From contig JAEUUM010000399.1 in assembly GCA_016787375.1 (NCBI GenBank), forward strand, positions 1-13,031: a stretch of DNA of 13,031 nt. Reading direction: 5' to 3'. Below are positions 6,999-13,031 of the stretch, piece after piece. A model generated the notes under the pieces. That model saw only the letters and a program-made list of their open reading frames with translations. It did not search any database and had not been told where the DNA came from. Position 1 is the stretch's first letter; every line of letters starts with the position of its first letter. This DNA is from Saprospiraceae bacterium. Lineage in GTDB: Bacteria > Bacteroidota > Bacteroidia > Chitinophagales > Saprospiraceae. Both the position numbers and the translations under genes were made by a program.

Positions 6999-7772
6999 AT
7001 GAGTAAAAACGATATCAGCGTAGCTGAAAAATTAAAAAGACTTTACGAACTTCAACTAATTGATTCTGAACTTGCTGAAATTGAAACACTGAAAGGTGAA
7101 CTTCCAATGGAGGTAGCTGATCTCGAAGATGAAGTTGCAGGTTTACAAACAAGATTACAAAAAATTGACCAGTCTGTTGAAGAAGTAAAAGCTGATATCA
7201 ACAAATACAATGTCAATATCAAAGATTCTGATGCGCTTATTTTGAAATACCAAAAGCAGCTCGACAATGTAAAAAATAACCGTGAGTTTGAAGCACTGAC
7301 AAAAGAGCTTGAACTTCAAAAACTTGAAATTCAACTACTTGAAAAAAAAATCAGGGAGTTGCAAACAAGCATTCAGGCTAAACAAGAAACTCAACAATCT
7401 ACTGCTGATAAACTAAAATCAAAACAAGCGGATTTAGAGTTAAAGAAAAATGAGCTCGCAGCCATCATCGCAAAGACAGAAAAAGAGGAGGACAAATTAA
7501 AAAAGAAATCAGAAAAAGCCAGCAAAGTAATCGAAGAAAGATTACTTAAAGCTTATACCAAGATTAAAAAAGCTTACCATAATCATCTTGCAGTGGTTAC
7601 TGTCACTAGAAGTGCATGCGGTGGATGTTTCAATAAAATACCACCTCAACTTCAACTCGAAATAGCTTTGAGAAAGAAAATTATAGCTTGTGAACATTGC
7701 GGCAGGATACTAGTCGACGAGAACATACTCGAATCCGCCATAGAACCTGCACCGGTCACAACTCTAGACTAA
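6999..7772 (+). CDS. Coiled-coil C4 zinc-ribbon protein (DUF164 / CdsZ-type)
   Basis: A 257-residue cytoplasmic protein. Residues about 8-185 are a long, charged, heptad-like coiled coil rich in K, E, Q and L. A C-terminal treble-clef-like zinc ribbon follows, with CGGC at 207-210 and CEHC at 231-234, separated by IPPQLQLEI, the signature of the C4-type zinc-ribbon family (PF02591). Named relatives include Helicobacter HP0958/FlgZ and Chlamydia CdsZ, proposed to bind RNA or act as chaperones. In Bacteroidota the gene is a regular partner of Nif3 and its function is unknown. It is the last gene of the operon. A strong terminator begins 10 bp after its stop. Confidence 0.88.
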   Translation: MSKNDISVAEKLKRLYELQLIDSELAEIETLKGELPMEVADLEDEVAGLQTRLQKIDQSVEEVKADINKYNVNIKDSDALILKYQKQLDNVKNNREFEALTKELELQKLEIQLLEKKIRELQTSIQAKQETQQSTADKLKSKQADLELKKNELAAIIAKTEKEEDKLKKKSEKASKVIEERLLKAYTKIKKAYHNHLAVVTVTRSACGGCFNKIPPQLQLEIALRKKIIACEHCGRILVDENILESAIEPAPVTTLD

Positions 7773-7781
7773 ACTTATTTC

Positions 7782-7812
7782 AAAAAGCCGTTTCCAAAAG
7801 ATACGGCTTTTT
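7782..7812. terminator. Rho-independent terminator of the panD-zinc ribbon operon
   Basis: A perfect 10-bp stem is formed by AAAAAGCCGT (7782-7791) and ACGGCTTTTT (7803-7812) around an 11-nt loop, and a further T-rich tail follows (GTTTTT, 7813-7818). It sits directly behind the zinc-ribbon stop codon. The A-tract on the left arm would also let it work on the opposite strand. Confidence 0.85.
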
Positions 7813-9340
7813 GTTTTTCATAAAACAGCTTATCCTGAAACCTGTTATTTTAATTTTACAGTTCCTGTGGATGTTTACCACCGGCCTGAATGCTTACAAG
7901 CCTGCATCAGGGAATTACGATTTTAATCAGGATGTATTAAGAGCCTACAATTTGGTTATCGATCTAAGATTTAATGAGGCTTATACTTTACTTAATCAAA
8001 TTAAGAAAGCCGAACCGTACAACCTTGCAACTTTAATTGTTGAGGATTACATTGACTTTCTGGCCCTGATGATCTCAGAAGATAAAACACTTTTTAGAAA
8101 ATTGGAAGCCAACAAAGATATCAGGTTTTCAAAAATTGATAAATATGGTCCTGCTTCTGACCCATATCATCTGTTTATCAAAGCTGAAATTAACATGCAT
8201 TGGGCAGCGATAGACTTTAGGTTTGGAAACTACATTTCATGTGCCACAGGTGCCATAAAAGCCTACAAGCAACTTGTCCGGAATAATGAGAAGTTCCCCG
8301 GCTTTACCCCCAATATGAAAAATCTGGGCTTAATTCATGTTTTGGTAGGTTCAATACCGACTGCATTTAAAAGTGGGTTTTCGTTTTTTACCGGTATCGA
8401 TGCTTCAATTGATTTAGGTATGCGAGAGCTTAACTCGGTCATAAAATATGCAGAAAACAAGCCATTCATTTTTAAAGAAGAAACCAGAATACTCCACGCG
8501 TTCATTCAATTACATATTAATAACGAACCAGAATTAGCATGGGAACTGTTAAACAAAGAGAAGATAGATTTTGATTCACAGCCACTTCTTGCATTTATTT
8601 ATGCCAATGCAGCACACCACTGCAAAAAAAATGATGCTTGCATCAATATCCTTGAAAACAGGACCTATCCTAATAAATATTTTGCATTGCCCCTTTCATA
8701 TCTAACTTTGGGCAGGGCTAAACTGAATCGTCTTGACAAAGATGCCAATATTCCTATCGAAAAATTCCTTCGGGAATACAAAGGAGTAACCTACAGAAAG
8801 GAAGCCAGCCTTTTGCTGTTTTGGTATTATTCTATATATAGCAACCCTGCAAAAAGAGACCAATATTATAAATCTGTTATCACGGAAGGAAATACAAAAT
8901 CGGAGTCAGATCAAGCTGCACTTCAGGAATTAAAAAACCACAAGACATTTATGCCGGCCTTAATTAAAAGCAGATTGCTTTATGATGGCGGGTATTCCGG
9001 AAGAGCAATGGCAGAGCTATTTAAAGTAAAATCACAGATAAAAGCTAATACAGCTCTTGATCTTGAATACAAATACCGTTTTGCAAGAATTCTACAGCAG
9101 ATGAACGATACCGAAGCTGCGTTGAAAGCTTATCAAACCGTATTTACAATAGGTAAAAACCAGCCGGAATATTTTGCCTGTAATGCCGCTCTTCAAATGG
9201 CCCTCATCTATGAAAAGTCAAATAAATTCGAATTTGCAAAATCCTATTTTAATCAATGTTTACTGTTAAATCCGGTCACTTACAAAAATAGTCTGCATGG
9301 AAAAGCCAAAGCAGGGTTGATAAGGCTGAATTCGCGATAA
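7811..9340 (+). CDS. Exported TPR-like protein, conserved type of unknown function
   Basis: The open frame extends back to an ATG at 7697, but that would overlap the zinc-ribbon gene and cross its terminator, so a later start is needed. TTG at 7811 (used here, 509 residues) or CTG at 7835 gives a good signal peptide: a Lys, then PVILILQFLW, then a signal-peptidase-like GLNA|YK. The first downstream ATG (7871) would lose its hydrophobic core. The rest is alpha-helical, with A/Y/L patterns of TPR units, clearest near the C-terminus (LEYKYRFARILQQM, then YFACNAALQMALIYE and FEFAKSYFNQCL). The middle carries GLIHVLVGSIPTAF and a following Gly-rich turn, which reminds me of Iml2/DUF3808-like TPR proteins; that is a weak analogy. 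Probably periplasmic. It stands alone between two transcription units. Confidence 0.7.
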   Translation: MFFIKQLILKPVILILQFLWMFTTGLNAYKPASGNYDFNQDVLRAYNLVIDLRFNEAYTLLNQIKKAEPYNLATLIVEDYIDFLALMISEDKTLFRKLEANKDIRFSKIDKYGPASDPYHLFIKAEINMHWAAIDFRFGNYISCATGAIKAYKQLVRNNEKFPGFTPNMKNLGLIHVLVGSIPTAFKSGFSFFTGIDASIDLGMRELNSVIKYAENKPFIFKEETRILHAFIQLHINNEPELAWELLNKEKIDFDSQPLLAFIYANAAHHCKKNDACINILENRTYPNKYFALPLSYLTLGRAKLNRLDKDANIPIEKFLREYKGVTYRKEASLLLFWYYSIYSNPAKRDQYYKSVITEGNTKSESDQAALQELKNHKTFMPALIKSRLLYDGGYSGRAMAELFKVKSQIKANTALDLEYKYRFARILQQMNDTEAALKAYQTVFTIGKNQPEYFACNAALQMALIYEKSNKFEFAKSYFNQCLLLNPVTYKNSLHGKAKAGLIRLNSR

Positions 9341-9364
9341 TTTGTGCAACAAAATTAAATTTTA

Positions 9365-9396
9365 TTGGCACAGAATGCAGATTTTTAGTAAATTTG
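9365..9396 (+). promoter_or_regulatory. Bacteroidota-type promoter upstream of the tRNA
   Basis: TTGG at 9365-9368 and TAAATTTG at 9389-9396, with 20 bp between them, match the -33 and -7 elements of the phylum. The expected start near 9403 leaves about 95 nt of 5' leader before the tRNA. Confidence 0.6.
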
Positions 9397-9430
9397 CGTC
9401 ACATTTGGAAAACCTGAAATTACACATCAT

Positions 9431-9459
9431 CGAAATTTAACTGTTTTAATTAAATTTCG
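9431..9459 (+). promoter_or_regulatory. Perfect 10-bp inverted repeat in the tRNA leader
   Basis: CGAAATTTAA (9431-9440) and TTAAATTTCG (9450-9459) are exact reverse complements around a 9-nt spacer. A T-G and an A-T pair can extend the stem. No T-run follows, so it is not a typical terminator. A smaller hairpin (GCCC 9470-9473 / GGGC 9482-9485) comes next. It could be an RNA processing structure or a protein-binding palindrome; the sequence does not decide. Confidence 0.5.
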
Positions 9460-9498
9460 GTTGTTCATAGCCCTTACAGTTGGGCCTAAAGAAACGAT

Positions 9499-9572
9499 GG
9501 CGCGGTAGCTCAGCTGGTTAGAGCGCAGGATTCATAATCCTGAGGTCGGGAGTTCAAGCCTCCCCCGCGCTA
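9499..9572 (+). tRNA. tRNA-Met (CAT), probably elongator
   Basis: A full 74-nt cloverleaf. The acceptor GGCGCGG pairs with CCGCGCT (first pair G-U, the rest Watson-Crick). The D-arm is GCTC/GAGC with AGCTGGTTA as loop. The anticodon stem CAGGA/TCCTG carries loop TTCATAA with CAT at 9533-9535. The variable region is AGGTC, and the T-arm is GGGAG/CTCCC with loop TTCAAGC. The discriminator is A at 9572, and CA rather than a full CCA follows in the DNA. Position 1:72 can pair and the anticodon stem lacks the three G-C pairs of initiator tRNA, which argues against fMet. A lysidine-type tRNA-Ile2 also has a CAT anticodon and cannot be fully excluded. Confidence 0.93.
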
Positions 9573-9602
9573 CAATTTTTAACCTTTTAAACAATTCATA
9601 AA

Positions 9603-10196
9603 ATGGCATTTAATTTTTTAAAAAAGCTTTTTGGTGGAAAAGAAACCACTCAAAATACAACTGACAATAAAACAACTCAAACAGAAAATTCAATTTTGGA
9701 TAAAGCACAGGATATGTTTGAGAATGCTGTAGATAAAGCGAGTGAACTAACAGAAACAGCTTACGAAAAAGCAAAGGAGGTTAGTGGTGATTTAATAGAT
9801 AACGCCAGCGAATTTGCTTCCAAAGCAGCTGATAAAGCTCAAGACTTGGGGGCTGTTGTCATGGATAAGGCAGGTGATGTTGTTGAAACAGCTACTCATT
9901 TCGCAGAAACCGCAGGTGAAAAATTGGGACATGTAGCAGATTCTGCAATGGATACCGCAAAAGACCTCGGTGCTACAATAATTGAAAAATCAGGCGACAT
10001 GGCAGGTGCAGTTGCAGAAAAAACTGGTCATATTGCAGAAGTTGTGAAAGATAAAGCATCTGATGCCTTAGATGCTGCTGCAGATTTAGGTAAAAAAGCA
10101 ATGGGCGCAGTTGAAGATATGGTCTCAGGTCATCATGATGAAAACGTCGCAGACTCAACAAAAGATGCAGATAAAAATGATGAAACACCAGCTTAA
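9603..10196 (+). CDS. LEA/apolipoprotein-like amphipathic helical repeat protein
   Basis: A 197-residue, low-complexity helical protein rich in A, K, D and E, with no Cys or Trp. It opens with a short amphipathic stretch (MAFNFLKKLFGGK), then a polar Thr/Asn/Gln linker to about residue 30. From 31 to about 175 it follows a loose 11-residue pattern of the AxDKAxDxxxx type seen in group-3 LEA and YtxH-like stress proteins. A 40-residue repeat lies over this: DLG recurs exactly at 81, 121 and 161, and DLGAVVMDKAGD (81-92) matches DLGATIIEKSGD (121-132). The C-terminus is an acidic tail. A protective or membrane-surface role under stress is the family-level guess; nothing here proves it. It starts 30 bp after the tRNA with no evident promoter of its own and ends at a strong terminator. 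Confidence 0.75.
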   Translation: MAFNFLKKLFGGKETTQNTTDNKTTQTENSILDKAQDMFENAVDKASELTETAYEKAKEVSGDLIDNASEFASKAADKAQDLGAVVMDKAGDVVETATHFAETAGEKLGHVADSAMDTAKDLGATIIEKSGDMAGAVAEKTGHIAEVVKDKASDALDAAADLGKKAMGAVEDMVSGHHDENVADSTKDADKNDETPA

Positions 10197-10210
10197 GCTC
10201 AGTTTTCGAT

Positions 10211-10249
10211 AAATAAAAAAGCCACTCTTATAGGGTGGCTTTTTTATTT
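10211..10249. terminator. Rho-independent terminator after the LEA-like gene
   Basis: A perfect 15-bp stem is formed by 10211-10225 and 10235-10249 (core AAAAAAGCCAC / GTGGCTTTTTT) around a 9-nt loop. It lies 15 bp behind the stop codon. The A- and T-tracts on either side make it potentially bidirectional. Confidence 0.88.
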
Positions 10250-10312
10250 GAAAGTATATTTATGAATGTTTTCAAAATATCAGAGTAATTTTCACTATTT
10301 CGAATTAATAAC

Positions 10313-11773
10313 ATGCAGTCTCCTTCATTAAATGATAAAATCATCTTTGGTCTAAAATTAAAGACCTTACGCAAAGAGAAAGGTTTGTTACTAAGCGATT
10401 TGGCTCAGTTATCCGGTATTTCAATTTCTTATCTGAATGAAATTGAAAAATCTAAAAAATATCCTCGGCAGCAAAAAATTCATGAAATATCAAAAGCACT
10501 TGGGGTTTCGGAAGAATTTTTCATTTCAAAAGAATTATCCTCCAAGTTCAGTCCGGTTGTTGATTTGCTAGAATCTAATTTTTTGCAGGAACTTCCATTA
10601 GATGTATTTGGAATAGATCCTGTGAAAATAATAGAAATGGTTGCTGAAGCTCCTTCAAAAGTAGGGGCATTTATTTCTACTCTGGTTGAAATGTCGAGAT
10701 TGCATGGTCAACAAGCTGAACATTTTTACATTGGTGCCATGCGAGCATATCAGGAAATCTTTAATAATTATTTTGAGGAACTTGAATTGTCAGCTTTGCA
10801 ATACATCAAAAACTTAAATAAAGCTGTTACAACACATTCTCTTGAAAATTTTCTTCTTGCTACCTATCAAATAAAGGTAGTGGACAATGGCCTTGCTGAA
10901 TTCACTTCTTTAAAAGGATTTCGCTCTTTATTCAAAGAAAAAACAAATGAATTACTGCTTCAATCAGGGCTAAATGATAGCCAAAAAAAATATTTGTTGC
11001 TCAAAGAGTCAGCCTACCATTTTTTAGGTCTTTCTGAGAGATCATTTACTGATAAGTTATGGAAAATCAACAATTTTGAGCAGGTTTTAAACAACTTCAA
11101 AGCGCATTACTTTGCGTCATGTGTTCTTATCCCACGGGAAGATTTTATCTCAGATTTAAGGCGATTCATATCGCTTCAATCCTTTGATCCTGAAATGATT
11201 GAATCTTGGGTAGTGAAGTATGACGTTTCACCGGAATTGTTGATGCATCGTTTTAATTTGTTGCCACAATACCTTGGTTTAGACAAAATCTTTTTTTTAA
11301 GGGTTGTCCACCAAGTTTCTGAAAAATCATTTGAAATAGACAAAGAACTGCATCTAACTCGTCGTCATGATCCACAAGCGAACAGGCTCAAAGAACATTA
11401 CTGTCGCAGATGGCTGTCTGTCTCAATCTTCGAGAAACTAAAAAAATCAAATAAAAAATTGGTGTCTGATATCCAGCGATCTGTTTACCAAGATTCTGGT
11501 AATGAGTACATTTGTTTGTCTATTGCGAAATATGTTGACGGTAATCCTGATAAAATGATCAGCATAACTACAGGACTGTTTCTGGATGAAAATTCAGCTT
11601 CAAAACTAAATTTCATAAAGGACACAAGTATCCAAAGTGTTTCTGTTAATATTACTTGTGAACGATGTGGGATAAAAGATTGCAAAGAGCGGGTATCTGA
11701 CCCAACAATATTAATGGAGAAGGCAGAACGTAAATTGGTATCAAAAGCTTTGGAGGATATTCTGAATACTTAA
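10313..11773 (+). CDS. XRE-family regulator of ScfR/RamB-like architecture
   Basis: A 486-residue DNA-binding protein. Residues 12-68 are a Cro/C1 helix-turn-helix (LKTLRKEKGLLLSDLAQLSG, then SISYLNEIEKSKKYP and the third helix). The rest matches the layout of short-chain fatty acyl / acetate-metabolism regulators (ScfR, RamB; DUF2083 C-terminus), including a late Cys cluster C449-x2-C452-x4-C457 in CERCGIKDCKER. In many such proteins a central ImmA/IrrE-like metallopeptidase region carries HExxH. Here the equivalent stretch (around ESAYHFLGL, near residue 238) has no such motif, so protease activity is not expected. An acyl-CoA or metal signal is possible but not shown. The ATG at 10313 precedes the HTH by a normal distance. 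Its target is unknown, and no metabolic gene adjoins it. The stop abuts the convergent surface-protein gene. Confidence 0.8.
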   Translation: MQSPSLNDKIIFGLKLKTLRKEKGLLLSDLAQLSGISISYLNEIEKSKKYPRQQKIHEISKALGVSEEFFISKELSSKFSPVVDLLESNFLQELPLDVFGIDPVKIIEMVAEAPSKVGAFISTLVEMSRLHGQQAEHFYIGAMRAYQEIFNNYFEELELSALQYIKNLNKAVTTHSLENFLLATYQIKVVDNGLAEFTSLKGFRSLFKEKTNELLLQSGLNDSQKKYLLLKESAYHFLGLSERSFTDKLWKINNFEQVLNNFKAHYFASCVLIPREDFISDLRRFISLQSFDPEMIESWVVKYDVSPELLMHRFNLLPQYLGLDKIFFLRVVHQVSEKSFEIDKELHLTRRHDPQANRLKEHYCRRWLSVSIFEKLKKSNKKLVSDIQRSVYQDSGNEYICLSIAKYVDGNPDKMISITTGLFLDENSASKLNFIKDTSIQSVSVNITCERCGIKDCKERVSDPTILMEKAERKLVSKALEDILNT

Positions 11774-13031
11774 CTATTTCAGAAGATTGATATCTCCCTT
11801 AAAAACTACTGTTTTGTTATCAACAAAGCTTACCTCAGCATAAAACACATAAACATCAGGGTTCAACCTTTTTCCATTAAGTGTCCCGTCCCAACCAAGT
11901 TTTGGTTGGTTCAAATCGATGTTTCGGGTTTCAAAAATCAATCCGCCCCATCTGTTATAAACCCTTAATAACAGTATTTTTCGAGCAGCTACACCACCAA
12001 ATAAAGTAAACCCTTCATTATAGCCATCACCATTCGGAGAAATTGCATTGGGAACATAAATTGGCTTTTTATCAACTACAAAGATGGTAATTTCATCACT
12101 TGCCATACAACCGGTTGAATCAACAATAGATGCAACATATGTAGTTGTACCCGGTGGTAAAACCTCAATGCTGAAGCATGATTTGCAGAATTGGGATGTA
12201 TCATTTAGCGAGGACCAAGTTAAAGCAACAGGTCTGTTAAAGGGATAAGTGCTGGCACTAATTATTGCGTTGTACCCTAAATCTACTGTTTGATCTTCTC
12301 CAGCGTCTACGGTTAGTTTAGGTGGTTGATTAATTTTAATATCAAATGAATCCTGACATCCATGAGAATCAATACCATAAACAGAGTAATTGCCGCTGGT
12401 TAAACCTCCAATTGCAGTTGCCCCCGTATAATTTTGTCCGTCAGTGCTGTATTTGTACCAGGGTGTACCTCCTGACCCAGAAAAATAAAGCTCACCATCT
12501 GAATAACCGTTACAAGTTGGTTCAACGAGACTATCAAGCGAAATACTGAAATTATCTCCTGGCAAACAGCATACATCAATATACACCTCTTTTGTTTTTG
12601 TTACTTTACAACCTAAATCTGAAGTAACAACAAGCGTTACATATTTTTTCCCATATGAATTATAAATCACCGAATGTGGCCCTTGGCCTTGTAAATTAAC
12701 AGGAACAGCCCCTTCACCAAATGACCATGACCAGCCAGTGATGCTGCCAATTCCAAAGGAGGATTGATCTATGAAACTTATGGGTTCAAGGCACTTTACA
12801 GTATCCGGGTCCCATGCAAAATCAGCTTCAGGCCCCTCAAACTCTCCTGTGCCCCCCCATTGAATTGAAAAACCCGTACCTGTGCTTGTAAAGTTGTTAA
12901 TCACCAGGGCGTAAGACTTGCCTTGAATCATTTGAAGGGGTGCCAAGAAATTGCTCTGACTAGACAAACCACATCCTGCAGGCTCTTCGGTATCGGTCTC
13001 TCCTTCTTTTAAACCTGTAGGCCCCATGCAT
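11774..13031 (-). CDS. T9SS type-B sorted surface protein with PKD and SprB-like domains (5' partial)
   Basis: The frame stays open through the right edge of the window, so at least 417 C-terminal residues are seen and the N-terminus is missing. The ATG at 13027 is internal: the codon before it is TGC and the domain is already in progress. Domains, numbered from that ATG: a jelly-roll end typical of these adhesins (YALVINNFTSTGTGFSIQWGG, 39-59), a PKD domain (about 67-151, core WSWSFGEGAVPV), a SprB-type repeat (about 168-235, PTCNGYSDGEL and GNYSVYGIDSHGC), an Ig-like domain (about 237-318), and the gliding-associated type-B sorting domain (323-417: PNAISPNGDGYNEGF, VYNRWGGLIFE, GWDGTLNGK, ending KGDINLLK). 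It should be exported by Sec, then T9SS, and attached to or released from the cell surface. Likely an adhesin or gliding-related protein. Confidence 0.9.
   Translation of the reverse strand, partial: CMGPTGLKEGETDTEEPAGCGLSSQSNFLAPLQMIQGKSYALVINNFTSTGTGFSIQWGGTGEFEGPEADFAWDPDTVKCLEPISFIDQSSFGIGSITGWSWSFGEGAVPVNLQGQGPHSVIYNSYGKKYVTLVVTSDLGCKVTKTKEVYIDVCCLPGDNFSISLDSLVEPTCNGYSDGELYFSGSGGTPWYKYSTDGQNYTGATAIGGLTSGNYSVYGIDSHGCQDSFDIKINQPPKLTVDAGEDQTVDLGYNAIISASTYPFNRPVALTWSSLNDTSQFCKSCFSIEVLPPGTTTYVASIVDSTGCMASDEITIFVVDKKPIYVPNAISPNGDGYNEGFTLFGGVAARKILLLRVYNRWGGLIFETRNIDLNQPKLGWDGTLNGKRLNPDVYVFYAEVSFVDNKTVVFKGDINLLK

Noticed and set aside
7697..7810. N-terminal extension of the TPR protein back to the ATG at 7697
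   Set aside because: It would overlap the zinc-ribbon gene by 76 bp in another frame and span a strong terminator; the Arg/His-rich translation looks like an out-of-frame shadow and would put a signal peptide about 40 residues inside the protein.
9973..10188. 71-codon minus-strand frame opposite the LEA-like gene
   Set aside because: Its Leu/His/Gln-rich translation is what the antisense of an Ala/Asp/Lys-rich repeat gene produces; no independent signal.
13025..13027. ATG as the start of the surface-protein gene
   Set aside because: The frame stays open to the window edge, there is no signal peptide after this ATG, and the domain is already under way.

Overview
The window comes from a low-GC, AT-rich member of the Bacteroidota. 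Three things point there: a surface protein ending in a type IX secretion (T9SS) type-B / gliding-associated C-terminal domain with a SprB-like repeat and a PKD domain; several promoter-like sites of the Bacteroidota form TAnnTTTG lying very close to start codons; and the whole gene repertoire. A Saprospiria- or Chitinophagia-like lineage is my best guess, but rank below phylum is not provable from this window.

Layout. 1-147: the 3' end of an unidentified gene that enters from the left and overlaps convergent galE (137-1165, minus) by 11 bp. 1166-1587: a gene-free stretch holding a GC-richer island of six successive hairpins (about 1235-1455), the least explained sequence here. 1588-2211 (minus): a thioredoxin-fold lipoprotein without the CXXC cysteines, divergent from a sodium:solute symporter (2355-3824, plus).

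3984-7772 (plus) is a tight five-gene operon: panD (aspartate decarboxylase, beta-alanine for CoA), a flippase-like integral membrane protein, a heptose-1-phosphate adenylyltransferase (RfaE2/HldE C-terminal type), a Nif3-family dinuclear-metal protein and a coiled-coil zinc-ribbon protein. Spacings are +6, -4, -1 and +2 bp, with a TAnnTTTG box before panD and a perfect 10-bp stem terminator after the last gene. A TPR-like exported protein follows (about 7811-9340); its start is ambiguous and may lie in the tail of that terminator.

9365-10249 looks like one transcription unit: a Bacteroidota-type promoter, a leader with a perfect 10-bp inverted repeat, a CAT-anticodon tRNA (probably elongator Met), then only 30 bp to an LEA/apolipoprotein-like helical protein with 40-residue repeats, closed by a 15-bp perfect stem terminator. 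An XRE-type regulator of the ScfR/RamB-like architecture (10313-11773) follows and abuts, with no intergenic base, the convergent T9SS-secreted surface protein whose 5' part lies beyond the right edge.

Most genes are housekeeping or envelope functions. I see no phage, CRISPR, transposase or recognisable defence system. The items most worth a second look are the hairpin island, the cysteine-less thioredoxin-like lipoprotein, the structured tRNA leader with its co-directional LEA-like gene, and the start of the TPR gene.
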